From assembly GCA_963793005.1 (NCBI GenBank), contig CAWBYP010000001.1, positions 1-9,000 of the forward strand: a DNA stretch of 9,000 nt, read 5' to 3'. Under the pieces are notes generated by a model, which saw only the letters and a list, made by a program, of their open reading frames with translations, did no database searches and was not told the DNA's origin. Positions 1 through 6,041 of this stretch are shown piece by piece. The stretch's first letter is position 1. Each line of letters begins with the position of its first letter. Source of the stretch: RPQJ01 sp963793005 (GTDB taxonomy: Bacteria; Pseudomonadota; Gammaproteobacteria; Steroidobacterales; Steroidobacteraceae). The position numbers and the translations under genes were made by a program.

Positions 1-1
1 A

Positions 2-2191
2 ATGCTGCGATTCGTGGTTGGCAGCGCCGACCTGCCGGTCCTTCAGTTTGCAGCGGCCGACGCGCCGATCTGGACGATCGGCGGTCCGCCTTCGCTGTCA
101 TGGCAGGGATCGCGATTCACGCTAACGGACGGCAGTGAAACGATCCTGCGGGGCACGGCATCGTCGATCCCCCTCGCACTGGAGGTGGAGACGGGCAACG
201 GCGAGGTGTACGGCTTCGGTGCTGCCACGGGTGATCCGCGGCGCAACGGCACGCGATTTCGCCTCATGACCCTCGATACGCTTTTGTACGCAATCCGGGG
301 TGCAAGCTATACGGCATTCCCGTTCTTCCTGCTCCGCGACGCGGATCGCTGCCTCGGAGTGATGATCGGCACGACATTTCCCCTCGACGTCGACGTCGAT
401 CGAGGCAGGGTGTCGGCGATCGCCGCGTGCGATACGGAGGACGCGCCTCTCGATGTGATCGTTTTCCGCGGCTCGGCCGTCGACGTGGTACGCGATCTAG
501 CCGCACTCGTGGGGCGCAGTTTCCTGCCGCCCGCCTGGGCCCTCGGCTTTCACCAGTCCCGCTGGTCGTACCGGACGAGCGGATCCGTGCTCGAGGTGGC
601 GCGCCGGTTTCGCGAGTTCGACCTGCCGGCGGATGTCCTGCACCTCGACATCCACTACATGGACCGCTACCGGGTGTTCACCTTCAATCCGTCACGCTTC
701 CCGCAGCCGCAGGAGATGCACGTGCGACTGCGCGAACTGGGATTCCGGACACTGGCGATCATCGACCCCGGCGTGAGTACCGCGCCCTATCCGGCGCACG
801 ACGTCCTGAGCTCCGGGAACATGCTGCTGAAGCGCCGTGACGGGCGGCCCTACCAGGGCAGGGTCTGGCCGGGCGCCACGGTCTTCCCGGATTTCCTTCA
901 GCCGCGCGTACGCGAGACGTGGGGGAAGCTCCACGAACCGCTCCTCGCGGCGGGTGTCGCGGGCTTCTGGAACGACATGAACGACCCGGTCTTCAGGGCG
1001 GGTGAAGTCTATGATCCGCTGGTCGAGGACGTGCAGCACGAAGGTGCCTCGCACCGGCGCGTCCGCAACCTGTATGCGAACTGCATGGCCGAGGCGACAT
1101 CCTCCGGTCTCCGCGCGCTGCGTCCGGGGCGGCGCCCGTTTGTGCTGTCGCGCTCCGGATTCCTGGGCATCCAGCGCCACGCGGCGGTCTGGACCGGCGA
1201 CAACCACTCGACGTGGGAACACCTGCGCGAGAACCTGAACATGGTGCTTAATCTCGGCTTGAGCGGGGTGCCATTGTCCGGTGCGGACGTCGGCGGCTTC
1301 GGACGGGGTCCCGGCCGGCTCGGAATGATCAAGCCGCTGCGTCCATCGGCCGAACTGTATGTGCGGTGGCTGGAACTCGGTGCGCTGATGCCTTTCTTCC
1401 GCGTGCATTGCACGCTCTTTGCGCCGGCTCAGGAGCCCTGGTGCTTCGGCCGCCGGGTCCTCGCGCTGGCACGGCGCGTGCTGCGCCGGCGCTATCGCCT
1501 GCTGCCATTGCTGTACCGGCTCGCACTCGAAGCGCACCGGGAAGGCTTGCCCATCGTCCGGCCACTCTTCCTGCACTTCGACGTGCCACGGGACCAGGGG
1601 TCGGCGCAGTTTCTGCTCGGCGACAGTCTGCTGGCCGCGCCGGTCATGGTCCCGGGCGTGAATCGTCGCGACGTCTGGCTGCCGCCGGGCACCTGGGTCG
1701 ACTGGAACACCGGTACGCCGCTCGAGGGAGGGCGACAGATCACGGTCGCCGCACCGCTTGGCACGACCCCGCTCTTTGCACGCGCCGGTCTTGCGCTGTT
1801 CATGGCAGAACCCCGCCGAAATGCGGACGAGACGCTGCGCGCGCCCCTGGCGCTCGAGATCTCGGTTCCGCCGGTCGGCAGCACCGGACGCGGGTCGCTG
1901 TTCCTCGACGACGGCGAATCCGCGGCGGACGAGCGATTCATCCTCGAGGTCGAGGTATTCCGGCGGCCGGGACACCTCGAGGTGCAACTGCGGCGCCGCG
2001 AGGACTCGTTCAGTCCGGTGCAGCGCGATCTCGAACTACGCGTTCCACCCGGCTATGCGCACGCCAGCGTTGACGGAAAGTGCCAGGCCCTCGTCCCGGT
2101 CGATCTGCAGCGCGAGGATCGCGACGGCACGCTGCTCGCCGTCCGCGTGCCCATCTCGGCACAGGCAGTTCTATTCGACAACAATCGGTGA
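2..2191 (+). CDS. GH31 family glycosidase, alpha-glucosidase type (5' end possibly outside window)
   Basis: Retaining glycoside hydrolase of family 31, which typically releases alpha-linked glucose (or another alpha-linked hexose) from oligosaccharides. Seen: an N-terminal beta-sandwich with the family's YGFG block near residues 70-73, then the (beta/alpha)8 barrel opening with GFHQSRW (182-188) and LDIHYMD (215-221). The nucleophile motif is WNDMND (323-328, nucleophile D325) and the acid/base block is WTGDN (397-401, D400). The barrel end LLPLLYRLALEAH and two C-terminal beta domains follow. The PROSITE-type signature is W-x-D-M-N-E; here the last Glu is Asp (D328). At 729 residues the length is close to normal, but less sequence than usual precedes the barrel and only one base precedes the ATG at 2. 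No ribosome site can be seen, so the true start may be upstream. No signal peptide is visible, which suggests a cytoplasmic enzyme. The exact substrate cannot be read from sequence. Confidence 0.88.
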   Translation: MLRFVVGSADLPVLQFAAADAPIWTIGGPPSLSWQGSRFTLTDGSETILRGTASSIPLALEVETGNGEVYGFGAATGDPRRNGTRFRLMTLDTLLYAIRGASYTAFPFFLLRDADRCLGVMIGTTFPLDVDVDRGRVSAIAACDTEDAPLDVIVFRGSAVDVVRDLAALVGRSFLPPAWALGFHQSRWSYRTSGSVLEVARRFREFDLPADVLHLDIHYMDRYRVFTFNPSRFPQPQEMHVRLRELGFRTLAIIDPGVSTAPYPAHDVLSSGNMLLKRRDGRPYQGRVWPGATVFPDFLQPRVRETWGKLHEPLLAAGVAGFWNDMNDPVFRAGEVYDPLVEDVQHEGASHRRVRNLYANCMAEATSSGLRALRPGRRPFVLSRSGFLGIQRHAAVWTGDNHSTWEHLRENLNMVLNLGLSGVPLSGADVGGFGRGPGRLGMIKPLRPSAELYVRWLELGALMPFFRVHCTLFAPAQEPWCFGRRVLALARRVLRRRYRLLPLLYRLALEAHREGLPIVRPLFLHFDVPRDQGSAQFLLGDSLLAAPVMVPGVNRRDVWLPPGTWVDWNTGTPLEGGRQITVAAPLGTTPLFARAGLALFMAEPRRNADETLRAPLALEISVPPVGSTGRGSLFLDDGESAADERFILEVEVFRRPGHLEVQLRRREDSFSPVQRDLELRVPPGYAHASVDGKCQALVPVDLQREDRDGTLLAVRVPISAQAVLFDNNR

Positions 2192-2301
2192 CCCACCTCA
2201 CAAACATCGATTTGTCATGGACTTGTAGCGCTTAGTTCACGGCGTAGTCATGTTCCCCCGCCACGCTCGCCGCAGGTTGAGGCGATCAAGGTGGGGTGCG
2301 C
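2192..2301 (+). promoter_or_regulatory. Intergenic control region with PHO-box-like 11-bp phased half-sites
   Basis: This 110-base gap precedes the plcP-like gene. Heptamers resembling the PhoB half-site CTGTCAT recur every 11 bases: CAAACAT at 2201 (4 of 7), TTGTCAT at 2212 (6 of 7), TTGTAGC at 2223 (3 of 7), AGTTCAC at 2234 (4 of 7 against CTGTCAC) and TAGTCAT at 2245 (5 of 7). Seven-base units with four-base spacers are the known PhoB geometry. Only the 2212 unit is a good match and I see no convincing minus-10 box, so this is a tentative regulatory site. No terminator hairpin for the upstream glycosidase is evident here. Confidence 0.4.
2288..2294 (+). promoter_or_regulatory. Shine-Dalgarno site of the plcP-like gene
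   Basis: AAGGTGG resembles the consensus AAGGAGG and lies 7 bases before the ATG at 2302. An in-frame GTG at 2296 is only one base from this site, so the ATG at 2302 is the better start. Confidence 0.6.
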
Positions 2302-3132
2302 ATGGACAAATTGTCGGCGACGCGACCGAACCTGCGATTCCGAAGCATCTTCATTTCCGACGTGCATCTCGGCTTCAAGGGTTGCCGCGCGGAGTTCCTG
2401 CTCGATTTCCTGCGTCGGGTCGAGTGCCAGACGATCTACCTGGTCGGCGACATCGTCGACATGTGGAGCCTGACGCGCAGTTTCTACTGGCCACAGGCAC
2501 ATAATGACGTGATCCGCACCCTGCTTGGCAAGGCCAAGCACGGGACACGGGTGGTGTACATACCCGGCAACCACGACCGGCCATTTCGCGACCACGACGG
2601 CCTCGTGCTCGGCAACGTCGAGATCCGTCGCGAGGCAGTGCACGAGACCGCGGACGGCCGCCGCTTCCTCGTGCTCCACGGCGACGAGTTCGACAGCATC
2701 ATCCGTGCCAGCCCCATGCTCGAGTCGCTGGGCAATCGCGCGTACGCGGCGGTCCTGCGCCTGAACCGCTACGTAAACGCGGTGCGCCAGCGACTCGGCT
2801 ACCCCTACTGGTCCGTGGCGGCGTTCCTCAAGCACAAGGTCAAGAACGCGGTGAAGTACGTTGCCAACTTCGAGCGCGCGCTCGCGGTCGAGGCGCGCCG
2901 CCGCGGCGTCAACGGCGTGATCTGCGGTCACATCCATCGCGCCGAGATCTCCGAGATCGACGGCGTCACCTACTGCAACGATGGCGACTGGGTCGAGAGT
3001 TGCACGACCCTGGTCGAGGACTTCCAGGGTCGCCTGAGCTTGCTGCGCTGGACCGAATCGGTCGAAGTGCTCGTGGGCGCGCAGGGACTGCCGCTCATGG
3101 ACCGTTCGGTCGCCGTGGATGCGGCGGCGTGA
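2302..3132 (+). CDS. plcP: Calcineurin-like metallophosphoesterase, PlcP-type phospholipase C / LpxH-like
   Basis: Binuclear-metal phosphoesterase of the COG2908 group (276 aa), the group holding LpxH and the phosphate-starvation phospholipase C PlcP of Sinorhizobium. Seen: all calcineurin-fold motifs in order, DVH (D20, H22), GD (D50), GNHD (N90, H91), HGD (H126) and GHIH (H210, H212). The protein also has the blocks TIYLVGDIVD (44-53), YWPQAHNDV (62-70), PYWS (168-171), KVKNAV (179-184) and GDWVESCT (228-235). From memory these match rhizobial PlcP much better than the shorter enterobacterial LpxH. Inferred role: hydrolysis of membrane phospholipids (for example phosphatidylethanolamine or phosphatidylglycerol) to diacylglycerol at the inner leaflet, supplying the glycosyltransferase encoded next. 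That gene overlaps this one by four bases, which implies translational coupling. An LpxH role in lipid A synthesis (UDP-2,3-diacylglucosamine hydrolysis) is the main alternative; the neighbouring glycosyltransferase favours PlcP. The family call is near certain and the PlcP role is likely. Confidence 0.8.
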   Translation: MDKLSATRPNLRFRSIFISDVHLGFKGCRAEFLLDFLRRVECQTIYLVGDIVDMWSLTRSFYWPQAHNDVIRTLLGKAKHGTRVVYIPGNHDRPFRDHDGLVLGNVEIRREAVHETADGRRFLVLHGDEFDSIIRASPMLESLGNRAYAAVLRLNRYVNAVRQRLGYPYWSVAAFLKHKVKNAVKYVANFERALAVEARRRGVNGVICGHIHRAEISEIDGVTYCNDGDWVESCTTLVEDFQGRLSLLRWTESVEVLVGAQGLPLMDRSVAVDAAA

Positions 3133-4163
3133 GGCTCGTCCTGGTGACGGACGCGTGGCTGCCGCAGGTCAACGGGGTCGTCCGGACGCTGGGCCATACG
3201 ATTCGCGAAGCGGCCGCCGCCGGGGTCGACGTGACGGTCGTCTCGCCCGCCGACTTCCGGTCCTTGCCATGTCCGACCTACCCGGAAATCCGGCTGGCCC
3301 TGTTCGCCGGACGGGCCGTTCGCCGCCGCCTGGACGCACTGGCGCCAGAGGCCGTGCACATCGCGACCGAAGGACCGCTGGGACTCGCGGCGCGCGGCTG
3401 GTGCCTGCGGCACGACCGGCCGTTCACCACCGCCTACCACACGCAGTTCCCGGAGTACGTCCGTGCGCGGTTTCCGGTTCCAACGTCGTGGACCTACGCG
3501 GCCGTCCGCTGGTTCCATGGCCGCGCCACGCGCACGCTCGTCGCCACGCCGTCGATGCGGCAGCGCCTCGAGGACCGCGGATTCCGCAATCTCGCCCTCT
3601 GGGGTCGCGGGGTGGACACGGAACTCTTCCGTCCGCGTGACAAGGCCTTCCTCGAACTGCCGCGGCCGGTCTGGCTCTATTTCGGTCGCGTCGCCGTCGA
3701 GAAGGGCATCGGTGACTTCCTGAGCCTCGACCTGCCGGGCACCAAGCTGGTCGTGGGCGATGGCCCGGCGACGGAGGAACTGCGCCGCCGGCATCCGCAA
3801 GCGGTCTTCGCCGGCTATCGCCACGGCGAGGACCTGGCCTCCCACGTCGCGGCTGCGGACGTCTTCGTCTTCCCGAGTCGCACGGATACCTTCGGGCTGG
3901 TGCTGCTCGAGGCCATGGCCTGCGGCGTCCCGGTGGCCGCCTACCCGGTGACCGGCCCGAACGACGTGGTGGTGAACGGCGTCACCGGGATCCTGGGCGA
4001 GGACCTGCGTGAGGCAGCGCTCAAGGCGCGGCACCTCGATCCGGCCGCATGTCGCGCCCATGCACTCGAGCATTCCTGGGAGGCCGCGACGCGACAGTTT
4101 CTCGATGCACTGGCGTTTCCCCGCAGCCTCGGGGAACCGTCGCCGGCCGTCGTCGCGGGCTGA
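3129..4163 (+). CDS. Family 4 glycosyltransferase, Agt/SqdX/MgtA-like, probable diacylglycerol glycosyltransferase
   Basis: GT-B fold retaining glycosyltransferase (344 aa from GTG at 3129). Seen: an N-terminal acceptor domain starting with VTDAWLPQVNGVVRT (6-20), typical of the SqdX/MgtA/Agt branch. The C-terminal donor-binding Rossmann domain has YFGRVAVEKG (184-193) and the nucleotide-sugar motif DTFGLVLLEA (253-262), an E-x7-E motif with Asp in first place (D253, E261). Start: GTG overlaps the TGA of the phosphoesterase gene as GTGA. The open frame runs further upstream to 3000, but that part lies inside the neighbouring gene and lacks family similarity. Inferred role: transfer of a sugar such as glucose or glucuronate from a nucleotide donor to diacylglycerol released by the PlcP-like enzyme, giving a phosphorus-free membrane glycolipid. 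There is no membrane helix; such enzymes bind the inner membrane peripherally. Other GT4 acceptors (phosphatidylinositol, polysaccharide) cannot be excluded from sequence. Confidence 0.82.
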   Translation: MRLVLVTDAWLPQVNGVVRTLGHTIREAAAAGVDVTVVSPADFRSLPCPTYPEIRLALFAGRAVRRRLDALAPEAVHIATEGPLGLAARGWCLRHDRPFTTAYHTQFPEYVRARFPVPTSWTYAAVRWFHGRATRTLVATPSMRQRLEDRGFRNLALWGRGVDTELFRPRDKAFLELPRPVWLYFGRVAVEKGIGDFLSLDLPGTKLVVGDGPATEELRRRHPQAVFAGYRHGEDLASHVAAADVFVFPSRTDTFGLVLLEAMACGVPVAAYPVTGPNDVVVNGVTGILGEDLREAALKARHLDPAACRAHALEHSWEAATRQFLDALAFPRSLGEPSPAVVAG

Positions 4164-4264
4164 TGCAGAGCTGTCGGAGCGGGGCGGGACGTTTTCATCT
4201 GCCTGCAACATCGACGAGGCATCGTACCGGGCCACCTGACTCATCCAGTACCAGAGGCCCGAAA
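4164..4264 (+). promoter_or_regulatory. Short intergenic region with a weak PHO-box-like pair
   Basis: Between the glycosyltransferase and the secreted protein, TTTTCAT (4192-4198, 5 of 7 to CTGTCAT) and CTGCAAC (4203-4209, 5 of 7 to CTGTCAC) sit 11 bases apart. Ten bases after the second unit is CATCGT (4220-4225), a poor minus-10 (3 of 6). A single PHO-like heptamer, CTGTCGG, also lies at 4171 but out of phase. This may be an internal promoter; it could equally be chance. Confidence 0.25.
4253..4257 (+). promoter_or_regulatory. Shine-Dalgarno site of the anchor-I gene
   Basis: AGAGG lies 7 bases before the ATG at 4265, which also begins a clear signal peptide. Together these fix the start; the open frame itself runs back to 4049 inside the glycosyltransferase gene. 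Confidence 0.6.
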
Positions 4265-5857
4265 ATGAGAACCATCCTTGCCGCCGCGGTCGCATCGCTC
4301 GTCGCCGTCGGTACTGCACCGGCGAGTGCGGACACACTCACCCGGCCGAGATTCGGCATCACGCTCGAGCACCTGTCGAGCATCGGGACCGATGCCTCGG
4401 CGGGGAGTACGGGAGCCGAGATCGTCGCCTACGACAGGCGGACCCGGCGCGTATTCGCGATCAATTCGGAGGACAACGACCTGGCGGTCGTCGACCTGGC
4501 TGACCCGACCTCCCCGATCCTGGTGGACAAGATCTCGCTGGACGCGTTCGGCGCCGGGCTCAACGGCGTCGACACGCACGACGGTCTCGTCGCGGTGGCG
4601 GTCCAGGCCAGCCCCAAAACGGAGCCGGGCCGGGTGGTGTTCATCGATGCGTCATCGCTCGCGATCCGCGGGGCGGTCACCGTGGGCGCGCTCCCTGACA
4701 TGCTGACGTTCGACGGTGATGGCGAGCGCGTGCTGGTCGCCAACGAGGGCGAACCGCAGGACTACCTGCCGGGCTCCGTGAATCCGGAGGGCTCGGTGAG
4801 CATCATCGATCTCTCACGCGGACCCGCCCGGGCGACCGTTCGAACCGCGGGGTTCGGCGCATTCGACAAGGCTGCGCTGGTCGCCGCCGGCGTGCGCGTC
4901 TTCGGACCCGGCGCGTCTGCCGCGCAGGACCTCGAGCCGGAATACATCACCGTTCGCGGGCGGACTGCGTGGGTGACGCTGCAGGAGGCCAACGCGGTGG
5001 CCGTCGTGGACGTACCGACCGCAACGGTCACCTCGATCGTGCCGCTCGGCCTGAAGGACCACTCGGTCGCCGGCAACGGTCTCGACCCCAGCGACCGGGA
5101 CGGAGCAAACCTGATTGGTGGCTGGCCCGTGTTCGGCATGTACCAGCCCGATGCGATCGCCAGCTTCCGTGTCCGCGGCCAGGAATTCCTCGTCACCGCG
5201 AACGAGGGTGACTCGCGGTCGGGGGATGACTTTCCGGGCTTCAACGAGGAGGTACGGCTCGGCAGCGCGAGCTACCTGCTCGACCCGGTGGCCTTTCCGA
5301 ATGCTGCAGCGCTCAAGGATAACGCCGCGCTCGGTCGTCTCAACGTCACCAACGCTTCGGGTGACCTCGATGGCGACGGTGACTTCGACCGGATCCAGGT
5401 CTTCGGTGCCCGCTCGCTCTCGATCTGGAACGGCAACGGCGAACTGGTGTGGGACAGTGGCGACCAGTTGGAGCAGTACTTCGCCGACCCGGCCAATGGC
5501 TACGCCGCGATCTTCAATACCAATCACAATGAACTCGCCCGCGACAACCGCAGCGACAACAAGGGACCGGAGCCCGAGGGCGTGGCGGTCGGCAAGGTCC
5601 GCGGCCGGACGTATGCTTTCGTCGGCCTGGAGCGCATCGGAGGCGTGATGGCGTACGACGTCACCGATCCTCACGCGCCGACGATCGCCGCCTATGCCAA
5701 TACGCGTGGGCTCGATTCCCTCTCCGGGGACCTTGGGGCGGAAGGCATCGAATTCGTGTCCGCGGACGACAGCCCGAGCGGCCAGCCACTGGTGCTGGTC
5801 GGCAACGAGGTCAGCCGGACGATCACGGTGTTCGCGGTCGAGACCGCCCCGCGCTGA
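4265..5857 (+). CDS. Secreted choice-of-anchor I family protein (beta-propeller-like)
   Basis: Exported protein of 530 aa in the 'choice-of-anchor I' group, often annotated as alkaline-phosphatase-like or surface glycoprotein-like; no enzymatic activity is firmly known for the group. Seen: a signal peptide (MRT, hydrophobic Ala/Val/Leu core, ASA-D cleavage site after residue 22). The body has repeated WD/LVIVD-like strands (NSEDNDLAVVDLADP and similar) suggesting a beta-propeller. Acidic blocks NEGEPQDY (160-167) and NEGDSR (313-318) and a calcium-loop-like DLDGDGDFD (367-375) are present. The C-terminus ends plainly in ITVFAVETAPR: no PEP-CTERM, LPXTG, GlyGly-CTERM or membrane helix is present, so the product is probably soluble in the periplasm or secreted. 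It follows the plcP-like/glycosyltransferase pair by 101 bases and may be partly cotranscribed. A role in phosphate acquisition is suggested only by family naming and position. Confidence 0.8.
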   Translation: MRTILAAAVASLVAVGTAPASADTLTRPRFGITLEHLSSIGTDASAGSTGAEIVAYDRRTRRVFAINSEDNDLAVVDLADPTSPILVDKISLDAFGAGLNGVDTHDGLVAVAVQASPKTEPGRVVFIDASSLAIRGAVTVGALPDMLTFDGDGERVLVANEGEPQDYLPGSVNPEGSVSIIDLSRGPARATVRTAGFGAFDKAALVAAGVRVFGPGASAAQDLEPEYITVRGRTAWVTLQEANAVAVVDVPTATVTSIVPLGLKDHSVAGNGLDPSDRDGANLIGGWPVFGMYQPDAIASFRVRGQEFLVTANEGDSRSGDDFPGFNEEVRLGSASYLLDPVAFPNAAALKDNAALGRLNVTNASGDLDGDGDFDRIQVFGARSLSIWNGNGELVWDSGDQLEQYFADPANGYAAIFNTNHNELARDNRSDNKGPEPEGVAVGKVRGRTYAFVGLERIGGVMAYDVTDPHAPTIAAYANTRGLDSLSGDLGAEGIEFVSADDSPSGQPLVLVGNEVSRTITVFAVETAPR

Positions 5858-5887
5858 ACAACGGGCCCGGCGCGACAGGACCGTGCC

Positions 5888-5933
5888 GCCAGTGGTAACG
5901 TGGCCCGGCCCCGGCCGGGACACGGCCACTGGC
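5888..5933. terminator. Nested hairpin between convergent genes, probable bidirectional terminator
   Basis: Outer arms GCCAGTGG (5888-5895) and CCACTGGC (5926-5933) are perfect complements. Inside them CGTG (5899-5902) pairs with CACG (5921-5924), and CCCGGC (5904-5909) pairs with GCCGGG (5914-5919) around a CCCG loop. That makes 18 pairs, broken only by a TAA/G internal loop and one G/A mismatch. It begins 30 bases after the anchor-I stop and lies 109 bases beyond the pyruvate kinase stop. No T-tract follows on either strand, so it is not a textbook intrinsic terminator; it may still block or trim both transcripts. Confidence 0.55.
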
Positions 5934-5940
5934 TCCACAC

Positions 5941-5967
5941 ATGCGCCTGCTCGCCCTCGACACCTCT
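5941..5967 (+). pseudogene. Nine-codon TsaB-like start, possible gene remnant
   Basis: The codons from ATG at 5941 read MRLLALDTS, which matches the usual first residues of TsaB, the tRNA threonylcarbamoyladenosine synthesis protein. After this the frame gives a low-complexity tail unlike TsaB, and the other two frames do not resume it. There is no ribosome site. It may be the broken 5' end of a tsaB copy cut off at a REP-like element, or chance. Confidence is low. Confidence 0.15.
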
Positions 5968-5978
5968 AGACGGACTTC

Positions 5979-6000
5979 CTGCGGGAGCGACTGTCGCCCG
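5979..6000. repeat. REP-like palindrome
   Basis: The core GCGGGAGCGAC followed by TGTCGCCCG forms an imperfect stem. CGGG (5982-5985) pairs with CCCG (5997-6000) and CGA (5988-5990) with TCG (5994-5996), with an AG bulge and a three-base loop. Sequence and layout resemble the GGGAGCG-type REP elements of Pseudomonas and Xanthomonadales. Only one copy is in the window, so repetitiveness cannot be shown here. Confidence 0.3.
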
Positions 6001-6041
6001 GAATCGCCGAATCCCCCATCACCCGCGGCTAGTCGTCCGGT

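Noticed and set aside
692..1987. Long minus-strand open frame opposite the glycosidase gene
   Set aside because: Antisense frame of a high-GC gene; the translation is rich in Arg, Gln and Glu with no recognisable motif, while the plus strand encodes a clear GH31 enzyme.
3000..3128. N-terminal extension of the glycosyltransferase
   Set aside because: This part overlaps the conserved end of the phosphoesterase gene and does not look like a GT4 N-terminus; the GTG at 3129 starts the Rossmann strand directly.
2302..3132. Calling the phosphoesterase LpxH outright
   Set aside because: The PYWS, KVKNAV and GDWVESCT blocks and the coupled glycosyltransferase fit the PlcP branch better; LpxH remains the alternative.
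2970..4337. Long minus-strand open frame opposite the glycosyltransferase gene
   Set aside because: Mirror of a gene with strong GT4 motifs; no ribosome site or family features.
4814..5938. Minus-strand open frame opposite the anchor-I gene
   Set aside because: Antisense shadow; low-complexity Val/Asp/Arg-rich translation with no domain features.
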